Notes under the pieces: generated by a model
What the model was told of the DNA's origin: nothing
The model's database searches: none
What the model saw: the letters and a program-made list of their open reading frames with translations, nothing else
Origin: CAYYMX01 sp964473045
GTDB taxonomy: Bacteria > Pseudomonadota > Alphaproteobacteria > Methylaequorales > Methylaequoraceae
Direction: 5' to 3'
DNA: 7,253 nt
Assembly (NCBI GenBank): GCA_964473045.1
Contig: CAYYMX010000069.1
Location: 1-7,253 of the forward strand
Position numbers and translations under genes: made by a program
Shown: positions 1 through 5,458 of the stretch, in pieces
Position numbering within the stretch: position 1 is the stretch's first letter
How the letters are laid out: each line of letters opens with the position of its first letter

Positions 1-729
1 ATAACATCCGAAACAAAAAAATTTTGTGAATTGCTAATGAATGTATATAAAGACTTTGGTTTTGAAAATATTTTAATTAAGTTTGCTGATCGACCTCAAA
101 ATCGAGCTGGAGATGATAAAGTTTGGGATCAGGCTGAAAGTGCCTTGATTAAAGCCATCGAAAGCGCTGGTTATGATTACAAATTAAACCCAGGAGAAGG
201 AGCATTTTATGGCCCAAAACTTGAATTTGTATTACGTGATGCTATAGGAAGAGATTGGCAGTGCGGAACACTTCAAGTTGATTTTGTTTTACCTAGTAGA
301 CTTGATGCAAATTATGTTGGTGAGGATGGCACAAAACATAAACCTGTCATGCTACATAGAGCAGTTCTAGGTTCTTTTGAACGTTTCATTGGAATTCTTT
401 TAGAGAATTATTCTGGGAGATTGCCGTTATGGTTAAGTCCAATCCAAGTTGGGATTGCAACCATTAATGATGGTTGTATTGATTATAGTAAACAATTAGA
501 AAAGATGCTTAATAGTGAAAAAATTCGTTGTATATTAGATGAAAGAAATGAAAAATTAAATTACAAAATTAGAGAACTTACACTTCAAAAAATTCCATAT
601 ATTGTCGTTATAGGTGAAAAAGAAATTAAAGAAAAATCAGTAAATCTGAGAATACATGGAGAGCCAAAACAAGTTTCTTTAAAAGTTGAAGATTTTTTAA
701 AAAAATTAAAAAATTCTTGCAGAACTTGA
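1..729 (+). CDS. thrS: Threonyl-tRNA synthetase, C-terminal 242 residues (5' end outside window)
   Basis: This class II aminoacyl-tRNA synthetase attaches threonine to tRNA-Thr in the cytoplasm. The reading frame is open to base 1, so the gene begins upstream; the Met codon at 31 is internal, not a start. Counting from base 1, visible landmarks are GEGAFYGPK at residues 65-73, WQCGTLQVDF at 86-95, and class II motif 3 in HRAVLGSFERF at 119-129. His119 corresponds to the third zinc ligand (His511 in E. coli) and Arg128 to the motif 3 arginine (Arg520). The first two zinc ligands, motif 1, motif 2 and the N-terminal editing domains lie outside the window. From about residue 148 to 240 comes the HGTP-type anticodon-binding domain, containing DERNEKLNYKIRE at 180-192. 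The frame ends with TGA at 727-729 and the visible part is intact. It is followed by infC as in E. coli. Identification is secure. Confidence 0.97.
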   Translation: MTSETKKFCELLMNVYKDFGFENILIKFADRPQNRAGDDKVWDQAESALIKAIESAGYDYKLNPGEGAFYGPKLEFVLRDAIGRDWQCGTLQVDFVLPSRLDANYVGEDGTKHKPVMLHRAVLGSFERFIGILLENYSGRLPLWLSPIQVGIATINDGCIDYSKQLEKMLNSEKIRCILDERNEKLNYKIRELTLQKIPYIVVIGEKEIKEKSVNLRIHGEPKQVSLKVEDFLKKLKNSCRT

Positions 730-786
730 TAATTTATGAGTTATTGAACTGTATTAAGGTTTTTAGAAAGGAAAACATAAAAGGAT

Positions 787-801
787 ATGCAATTATTTTA
801 A
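787..801 (+). other. Possible four-codon leader ORF (M-Q-L-F-stop) just before infC
   Basis: An ATG at 787 opens a frame of four codons (Met-Gln-Leu-Phe) that ends in TAA at 799-801, one base before the infC ATG at 803. The frame differs from that of infC. A purine run AGAAAGGA at 765-772 lies 14 bases upstream; AAGGA at 781-785 is too close to serve this ATG. If translated, termination would deposit the ribosome on the infC start. A five-codon frame can easily arise by chance in AT-rich spacer DNA, so this is only a candidate. Confidence 0.2.
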
Positions 802-802
802 T

Positions 803-1330
803 ATGAATAGAAATTCTTATGGTTCAAAGCGAGGCCCTGCTATAAACGATAAAATTAAAGCAAAAAAAGTCAGAGTGCTTTCAGAAAAAGGAGATATGAT
901 AGGTGTTTTAGAGTTAGATGAAGCAGTAAAAATGGCTTTTGACCAAGGGCTTGATTTAGTGGAAGTCTCACCAAATGCATCACCTCCAGTTTGTAAAATC
1001 ATTGATTACGGGAAATATAGATATAAGATCCAAAAAAAACAGGCTGAGGCAAAAAAAAAACAAAAGACTTTTGAAGTTAAAGAAGTCAAATTAAGACCGG
1101 GAATTGAAGATCATGACTATGGGGTAAAACTTAAATCTATCCATCGATTCTTAAATGAAGGTGATAAAGTAAAAATCACGTTAAGATTTAAAGGTCGTGA
1201 GATGGCATATCAGCAAAGGGGTATGGATGTTCTTAAAAAACTTGAAACAGCAAAAGAATATGTTGCCAAGATTGAACAAGTGCCAACTTTAGAAGGCAAA
1301 CATGTGATCATGGTTGTTGCACCCCGATAA
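803..1330 (+). CDS. infC: Translation initiation factor IF-3
   Basis: IF-3 binds the 30S subunit, keeps it apart from 50S and checks start-codon/initiator-tRNA pairing. The 175-residue product has the usual family length. The N-terminal domain spans about residues 1-75 and includes GLDLVEVSPNASPPVCKI (49-66) and the IF-3 signature region DYGKYRYKIQKK (68-79). A lysine-rich linker helix follows to about 90, then the C-terminal 30S-binding domain with VKLRPGIEDHDY (95-106), DKVKITLRFKGREMA (121-135) and a terminal VVAPR. I chose ATG 803 because it gives a normal N-terminus. AAGGA at 781-785 is 17 bases away, too far for a good ribosome site. An in-frame ATA at 785 would add six residues; ATA/ATT/ATC starts are known for infC elsewhere, so this alternative cannot be excluded. 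The gene sits between thrS and rpmI, as in E. coli. Confidence 0.98.
   Translation: MNRNSYGSKRGPAINDKIKAKKVRVLSEKGDMIGVLELDEAVKMAFDQGLDLVEVSPNASPPVCKIIDYGKYRYKIQKKQAEAKKKQKTFEVKEVKLRPGIEDHDYGVKLKSIHRFLNEGDKVKITLRFKGREMAYQQRGMDVLKKLETAKEYVAKIEQVPTLEGKHVIMVVAPR
1051..1060 (+). repeat. Ten-A homopolymer inside infC
   Basis: Ten A bases encode the end of an Ala codon and three Lys codons (residues 84-86) in the linker helix of IF-3; an eight-A run sits just upstream at 1032-1039. The frame is intact. Confidence 0.9.
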
Positions 1331-1347
1331 CTAGAATTCAAAAACGA

Positions 1348-1362
1348 TCTTGCTTTGCAAGA
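1348..1362 (+). promoter_or_regulatory. Small hairpin in the infC-rpmI spacer (possible leader element)
   Basis: A perfect 6-bp inverted repeat, TCTTGC-TTT-GCAAGA, sits 18 bases after the infC stop and 33 bases before the rpmI ATG, the only such structure I see in this 65-nt spacer. It is followed by an A-rich stretch rather than a T tract, so it does not look like an intrinsic terminator on the + strand. In E. coli and Bacillus, L20 represses rpmI-rplT through structured mRNA upstream of rpmI; whether this hairpin takes part in anything similar is inference, and the stem is short enough to be chance. Confidence 0.3.
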
Positions 1363-1395
1363 AAAAAACTATATAAATAAAAAAAAATTAATTTG

Positions 1396-1596
1396 ATGCC
1401 AAAAATTAAAACAAAGAGTGGAACGAAAAAAAGATTTAGGGTTACTGCAACTGGAAAAGTGGTAATGTTTGCTAGTGGGAAAAGGCATAACCTTTCAAAA
1501 AGAACTAAAAAAATGAAAAGGTCTGCTAAGGGCCCTACTATTATGTCAAGTCAAGATGCTAAAGTTGTAAAAAAATATATGAATGTAAAAATTTAG
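1396..1596 (+). CDS. rpmI: 50S ribosomal protein L35 (bL35)
   Basis: bL35 is a small basic protein of the large ribosomal subunit. The product is 66 residues, the family's usual size. It opens with the classic MPKIKTKSGTKKRF, continues with a GKVVMFASGKRHNLSKRTKK segment (residues 21-40) and ends in KKYMNVKI, with Lys/Arg throughout for rRNA contact. The start is ATG 1396. A TTG directly before it, at 1393, would add one extra residue, but the conserved MPK terminus rules for 1396. No Shine-Dalgarno sequence is visible: the preceding 25 bases are almost only A and T, including a nine-A run at 1379-1387. Initiation may therefore depend on the unstructured A-rich leader. rplT follows after 9 bases. 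Confidence 0.97.
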   Translation: MPKIKTKSGTKKRFRVTATGKVVMFASGKRHNLSKRTKKMKRSAKGPTIMSSQDAKVVKKYMNVKI

Positions 1597-1602
1597 CAGG
1601 GA
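1597..1602 (+). promoter_or_regulatory. Ribosome binding site of rplT
   Basis: CAGGGA lies directly after the rpmI stop codon and 3 bases before the rplT ATG; measured from AGG the spacing is 5 bases. It is the clearest Shine-Dalgarno sequence in the window. It lies next to the rpmI stop, so ribosomes leaving rpmI could pass straight to rplT. Confidence 0.6.
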
Positions 1603-1605
1603 TAT

Positions 1606-1956
1606 ATGTCAAGAGTAAAAAGCGGAGGGATCACAAGAATAAGACATAAAAAGGTTCTTAAAAAAGCTAAGGGCTATTATGGCAGAAGAAAGAATACCTT
1701 TAAAGTGGCAAATCAAGCTGTTGAAAAGGCTGGCCAATATTCTTATAGAGATAGAAAAGTTAAAAAGCGCCAATTTAGAAGTCTTTGGATACAAAGAATA
1801 AATGCTGGTTGCAGATTACATGGAATTAAATATTCAACTTTTATTAACGGGTTAAAAAAAATCAACCTTAACTTAAATCGAAAAGTTTTAGCTGACCTTG
1901 CTGCTCAAGAACCAGACTCTTTTAAAGAAGTTGTAGCTAAGATAAAAGCAACCTGA
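1606..1956 (+). CDS. rplT: 50S ribosomal protein L20 (bL20)
   Basis: bL20 binds 23S rRNA early and is needed for large-subunit assembly; in E. coli and Bacillus it also represses its own operon. The 116 residues match the family's usual 115-120. The long basic N-terminal extension holds IRHKKVLKKAKGYYGRRKNTF (from about residue 12), followed by YSYRDRKVKKRQFRSLWIQRINA (about 45-67). The globular C-terminal part holds GIKYSTFINGLKK and NRKVLADLAAQEPDSF. A good ribosome binding site precedes ATG 1606. It is unbroken and sits 9 bases after rpmI and 15 before pheS, with no room for a terminator downstream, so pheS probably shares its transcript. The DLAAQEPDSFKEVV ending is of proteobacterial, probably alphaproteobacterial, type. 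Confidence 0.98.
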   Translation: MSRVKSGGITRIRHKKVLKKAKGYYGRRKNTFKVANQAVEKAGQYSYRDRKVKKRQFRSLWIQRINAGCRLHGIKYSTFINGLKKINLNLNRKVLADLAAQEPDSFKEVVAKIKAT

Positions 1957-1971
1957 TATTAATTCTCTAGA

Positions 1972-3042
1972 ATGGATAAATACGACGAACTAATTCAATC
2001 AGCACTGATTGATGTGAAAAACTCTAAGTCAATTGAATCAATTGAAAAAACTAGAGTAAAATATTTTGGTAAAAACGGAATTATTAACAAAGAATTAAAG
2101 TTAATTTCAACATTAGATAATGATCAAAAAAAAAATATTGGCCAAAAGCTCAATAATTTAAAATTAGACTTTTTTGCAAAATTAGAAAGAAAAAAAAAAT
2201 TACTCGAAAAAGAAAGTATCTCAAAAAAACTTAAAAGTGAAAATTTAGATTTTACTTTGCCAACACGCGAAGAATATACTCTAGAAGCAAAAATTCATCC
2301 AATAAGCCATACGATCAGCGAAATAGTTTCAATTCTAGGTGCAATGGGCCTTAATTATGAAGATGGACCTGATATTGAAGATGATTACCACAACTTTTCT
2401 GCTTTAAACATTCCTGAAAATCACCCTGCCAGACAAATGCATGACACTTTTTATGTGGATGGAAAAGAAGTTGACCCTTATGTACTAAGAACTCATACCT
2501 CACCAGTTCAAATTAGAAGTTTAAAAAAAACCAACATTCCAATAAGAATTTTTGCTCCTGGAAGAACATATCGATGCGATTCGGACATAACCCACACCCC
2601 TATGTTTCATCAGGTGGAAGGATTAATAGTTGATAAAGATATAGATTTTGCAAACTTGAAATGGTTTCTAGATAAATTTTGTAAAATTTTCTTCAAAAAA
2701 GAAGATTTAAAATTAAGATTTAGACCATCATATTTTCCATTTACTGAGCCTTCAGCAGAAGTGGATATTAATTGCAAAATTTCATCTGGGAAAATATTTT
2801 TAGGTGAAGGCAATCAGTGGATGGAAATTTTAGGTTGCGGTATGGTACATCCAAATGTTTTTCAAATGTCTGGTCTAAAAGAAAAAAATATTTCAGGGTT
2901 TGCTTTTGGAATGGGGGTTGAGAGATTGGCAATGTTAAAATATGGAATGCCAGATCTAAGAGAATTTTATGAGTGTGATTTAAGGTGGTTAAATCATTTT
3001 GGTTTTTCATTTCTAGATTCAACCGATCTAAGTTGGTGTTAG
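1972..3042 (+). CDS. pheS: Phenylalanyl-tRNA synthetase alpha subunit
   Basis: PheS forms the catalytic part of the (alpha-beta)2 enzyme that charges tRNA-Phe. The 356 residues exceed E. coli PheS (327) but fit alphaproteobacterial relatives. Residues 1-90 form the lysine-rich, helical N-terminal arm expected to be a coiled coil that contacts tRNA. The class II core follows: motif 1 region HPISHTISEIVSILGAMG (109-126), motif 2 GRTYRCDSDITHTPMFHQVEG (197-217), the phenylalanine-pocket FPFTEPS (256-262) and motif 3 GFAFGMGVERLAMLKYG (309-325). Ala311 matches the pocket alanine (Ala294) of E. coli. The ending PDLREFYECDLRWLNHFGF is normal, so the gene is complete. ATG 1972 fits the family start; no Shine-Dalgarno sequence is visible in the 15 bases after rplT. 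Two ten-A tracts lie in the codons of the arm. The stop TAG is one base before pheT. Confidence 0.98.
   Translation: MDKYDELIQSALIDVKNSKSIESIEKTRVKYFGKNGIINKELKLISTLDNDQKKNIGQKLNNLKLDFFAKLERKKKLLEKESISKKLKSENLDFTLPTREEYTLEAKIHPISHTISEIVSILGAMGLNYEDGPDIEDDYHNFSALNIPENHPARQMHDTFYVDGKEVDPYVLRTHTSPVQIRSLKKTNIPIRIFAPGRTYRCDSDITHTPMFHQVEGLIVDKDIDFANLKWFLDKFCKIFFKKEDLKLRFRPSYFPFTEPSAEVDINCKISSGKIFLGEGNQWMEILGCGMVHPNVFQMSGLKEKNISGFAFGMGVERLAMLKYGMPDLREFYECDLRWLNHFGFSFLDSTDLSWC
2126..2135 (+). repeat. Ten-A homopolymer inside pheS
   Basis: Ten consecutive A bases span the codons for Gln52 to Asn55 of PheS. The frame is intact across it as given. Tracts of this length are known sites of polymerase slippage in AT-rich genomes and of sequencing length errors. 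A second tract lies 54 bases downstream. Confidence 0.9.
2190..2199 (+). repeat. Second ten-A homopolymer inside pheS
   Basis: Ten A bases cover the end of the Arg73 codon and the three lysine codons 74-76 of PheS. The frame stays open through it. It lies in the predicted N-terminal coiled-coil arm, where lysine-rich sequence is tolerated. Confidence 0.9.
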
Positions 3043-3043
3043 T

Positions 3044-5449
3044 ATGCGATTTACTCTTGAATGGTTAAAAGAACATTTAGATTTTGATAGTTCTTTAAAA
3101 AACTTGTGCGAACAACTTACTAGCATTGGCTTAGAAGTTGAAAGCGTTTCAGACCCTAGAGAAAATTATAAAGATTTTGTTGTTTCTAGAATAGTTAGTG
3201 TTAATCAACATCCTAACGCAGACAGATTAAAAGTATGTGAAGTTTTTGATGGAAATGAAAAACTTAAAATTGTTTGTGGTGCTAATAATGCAAAAGAAGA
3301 TTTGATTACCGTTCTTGCTCCAATTGGTTCTATTATAAAAGCTGGAACCAAGGATGAATTCATTATTTCTAAGAGTAAAATTAGGGGGGTGATGTCATCT
3401 GGCATGCTTTGTTCAGAAGAAGAGCTTGGTTTATCTAAGATTTCAGAAGGAATAATTGAACTTGAAAAAAAAATTAAGGTTGGAAAAAAATTTTCTGAAA
3501 TTTTTGATAATGAAGATATAAGTTTAGACATAGCTATCACGCCAAACAGAGTTGACTGTGCTGGGATTAGAGGAATTGCACGAGATTTAAGTGCATCTGG
3601 TTTAGGGAGATTAAAAGATAAAAAGATTCCGAGCTTTAAACCAAACTTTAAAACACCTATTAAATTACTAAACAACTTAAAAAATAGTTCTTGTCCAGAA
3701 TTTGCATTGAGATTAATAAAGAATGTTAAAAACATTCCATCACCAAACAAACTAATAAAAAGATTTCATAATACAGGAATTAAAGTCATTTCTTCTTTAG
3801 TAGATGTAACGAATTTTTTCACGATAGATTATTGCAGGCCTCTCCACGTATTTGATTTTGATAAAATAGAAGGAAATATTAGTATTAGATATTCTAATCA
3901 AGACGAAAAATTTGTTGGGTTAGACGATGAGGAATATACTCTAAGTAACGGAATGATAGTAATTTGTGATGAAAAAAAAATAATAAGCCTAGCCGGAGTT
4001 ATGGGTGGAAAAAGTACTGCATGTGACGAAAACACAAAGAATATTCTTCTAGAATCTGCTTATTTTTTACCAGACAGTATTGCGTCAACCGGAAGAAAAT
4101 TAAAAATTTCTAGTGATGCTAGGTACAGATTTGAAAGAGGGATTGATCCAAATTCAACTATTGATGGAATTGAACTTGCTACAGAAATGATTTTAGAAAA
4201 TTCTGGGGGAACAATTGGTTCCATTATTTTTGATGGCAAATATAAAAATAAAGAAAGATTAATTACAATTGACAAAAGTTTTTTTAAAAAGATTCTTGGG
4301 ATAAAGATAGAAGAAAAGTTTATAGAAGAAAAACTCCTGAAAATTGGTTGTTCTATTTCAAAAAAAAAGGATGGATTTAATGTTGTTCCTCCATCTTGGC
4401 GACACGATCTGAAGATTAAAGAAGACTTAGTAGAAGAGGTTGGAAGATTGTATGGATTTGAAAAAATTCCAAAAAACCCAATAAATTTTTCTGACTCTCA
4501 AATCAAAGAAGTGACTTCTGACACCCAAAAAATCAAAAGACAATTAAAAAGATTGCTAGTGAGCCGCGGTATGATGGAAATCATTTCATGGACATTTATT
4601 GATGAAAAGTGGGAAGATCTTTTAAATGATTCACCTAATAAAATAAAGATTAAAAATCCAATAAGTACTGATCTCTCCTGCCTTAGATCTAATTTATTAG
4701 GCAATTTGTTATCAGCTTTGGAAAAAAATTATAATAAAAATATTCAAAATTTGTCAATTTTTGAAATTGGCCCTGTTTTTTTTGGGAATAAACCTGGCCA
4801 ACAACTTGAACATATTTGTGGATTAAGATCAGGAAAATTGTTTGAAAAAAATTGGATAGAAAAAGAAAGAGACTTCGACACCTTTGATGTAAAGGCAGAT
4901 CTTTTAAATATTTTAAGATTCCTAAATTTTAATATTGATAGCTTCAAGATTAGTTCTGAATCAAAACCTTATTACCACCCAGGGAAAAGTGGAGCAGTTT
5001 CATTAAAACAAACTAAAATTGGTTTTTTTGGTGAATTGCACCCTTTGGTTTTAAAAGAGTTTGACATTAAAAGTTCAGCATGTGCATTCGAATTAGATTT
5101 TTCTAAAGTCATGGAAATTTACAAAAAAAAATCTTCTTCCAAAAAAGAACTAAAATTTTCTCCTTACCAGATATCTAAAAGAGACTTTTCTTTTATTGTA
5201 AATAAAAAGGTTTTTTCCAATGACATACTTTCAGTTATAAAAAATATTAATAGTTCTATAATTCAAAATATTAAAGTTTTTGATTTATATGAACAAGGTG
5301 AATTTACAAACTCAATTGAAAAGGTTATTTCTATAGAAATTACAATTCAGTCTGGAAACAAAACTTTAACTGATAAAGAGATTGACGATATTTCTAATAA
5401 AATAATAGGTATAGTTGAAGTAAAGTGTAACGCCAAACTTAGAAGTTAA
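3044..5449 (+). CDS. pheT: Phenylalanyl-tRNA synthetase beta subunit
   Basis: PheT pairs with PheS, binds tRNA-Phe and hydrolyses mischarged Tyr-tRNA-Phe. The 801 residues are the full bacterial length. An N-terminal MRFTLEWLKEHLD leads into the EMAP/OB-fold tRNA-binding domain (about 40-150, with HPNADRLKVCEV and KSKIRGVMSSGMLCSEEELGL). The B3/B4 editing domain covers about 210-385; His268 (in RPLHVFDFD), Ala317 and Gly321 (in SLAGVMGG) and Glu337 (in LLESAYF) match the E. coli/Thermus editing-site residues, so proofreading is probably retained. The B5 domain (about 405-475) ends with PSWRHDLKIKEDLVEEVGRLYG. A core catalytic-like domain follows, then the FDX-ACB anticodon-binding domain (about 706-801, SPYQISKRDFSF). 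ATG 3044 is one base past the pheS stop, with a weak GGTG at 3035-3038, so translation is probably coupled to pheS. The gene is intact. Confidence 0.98.
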   Translation: MRFTLEWLKEHLDFDSSLKNLCEQLTSIGLEVESVSDPRENYKDFVVSRIVSVNQHPNADRLKVCEVFDGNEKLKIVCGANNAKEDLITVLAPIGSIIKAGTKDEFIISKSKIRGVMSSGMLCSEEELGLSKISEGIIELEKKIKVGKKFSEIFDNEDISLDIAITPNRVDCAGIRGIARDLSASGLGRLKDKKIPSFKPNFKTPIKLLNNLKNSSCPEFALRLIKNVKNIPSPNKLIKRFHNTGIKVISSLVDVTNFFTIDYCRPLHVFDFDKIEGNISIRYSNQDEKFVGLDDEEYTLSNGMIVICDEKKIISLAGVMGGKSTACDENTKNILLESAYFLPDSIASTGRKLKISSDARYRFERGIDPNSTIDGIELATEMILENSGGTIGSIIFDGKYKNKERLITIDKSFFKKILGIKIEEKFIEEKLLKIGCSISKKKDGFNVVPPSWRHDLKIKEDLVEEVGRLYGFEKIPKNPINFSDSQIKEVTSDTQKIKRQLKRLLVSRGMMEIISWTFIDEKWEDLLNDSPNKIKIKNPISTDLSCLRSNLLGNLLSALEKNYNKNIQNLSIFEIGPVFFGNKPGQQLEHICGLRSGKLFEKNWIEKERDFDTFDVKADLLNILRFLNFNIDSFKISSESKPYYHPGKSGAVSLKQTKIGFFGELHPLVLKEFDIKSSACAFELDFSKVMEIYKKKSSSKKELKFSPYQISKRDFSFIVNKKVFSNDILSVIKNINSSIIQNIKVFDLYEQGEFTNSIEKVISIEITIQSGNKTLTDKEIDDISNKIIGIVEVKCNAKLRS

Positions 5450-5458
5450 TATTCCATT

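Noticed and set aside
714..724. TTCT-TGC-AGAA inverted repeat at the end of thrS as a terminator
   Set aside because: The stem is only 4 bp, lies inside the coding sequence, and no T tract follows.
744..805. Possible promoter before infC (TTGAAC at 744-749, TAATAT at 799-804)
   Set aside because: The two elements are 49 bases apart, far beyond the usual 16-18, and no matching partner for either is found at proper spacing.
1350..1377. Possible promoter before rpmI (TTGCTT at 1350-1355, TATAAA at 1372-1377)
   Set aside because: Spacing of 16 is acceptable and the -10 is good, but the -35 matches only three of six bases and TATAAA-like strings are expected by chance in such AT-rich sequence.
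1393..1398. TTG at 1393 as the rpmI start
   Set aside because: It would add one residue before the strongly conserved MPKIKTKSG terminus of L35; ATG 1396 is the family start.
3205..3750. A 181-codon open frame on the - strand within pheT
   Set aside because: It lies wholly opposite a conserved PheT tRNA-binding domain and its translation is low-complexity Ser/Leu/Phe sequence typical of the reverse complement of AT-rich coding DNA. Other minus-strand frames in the window fail the same way.
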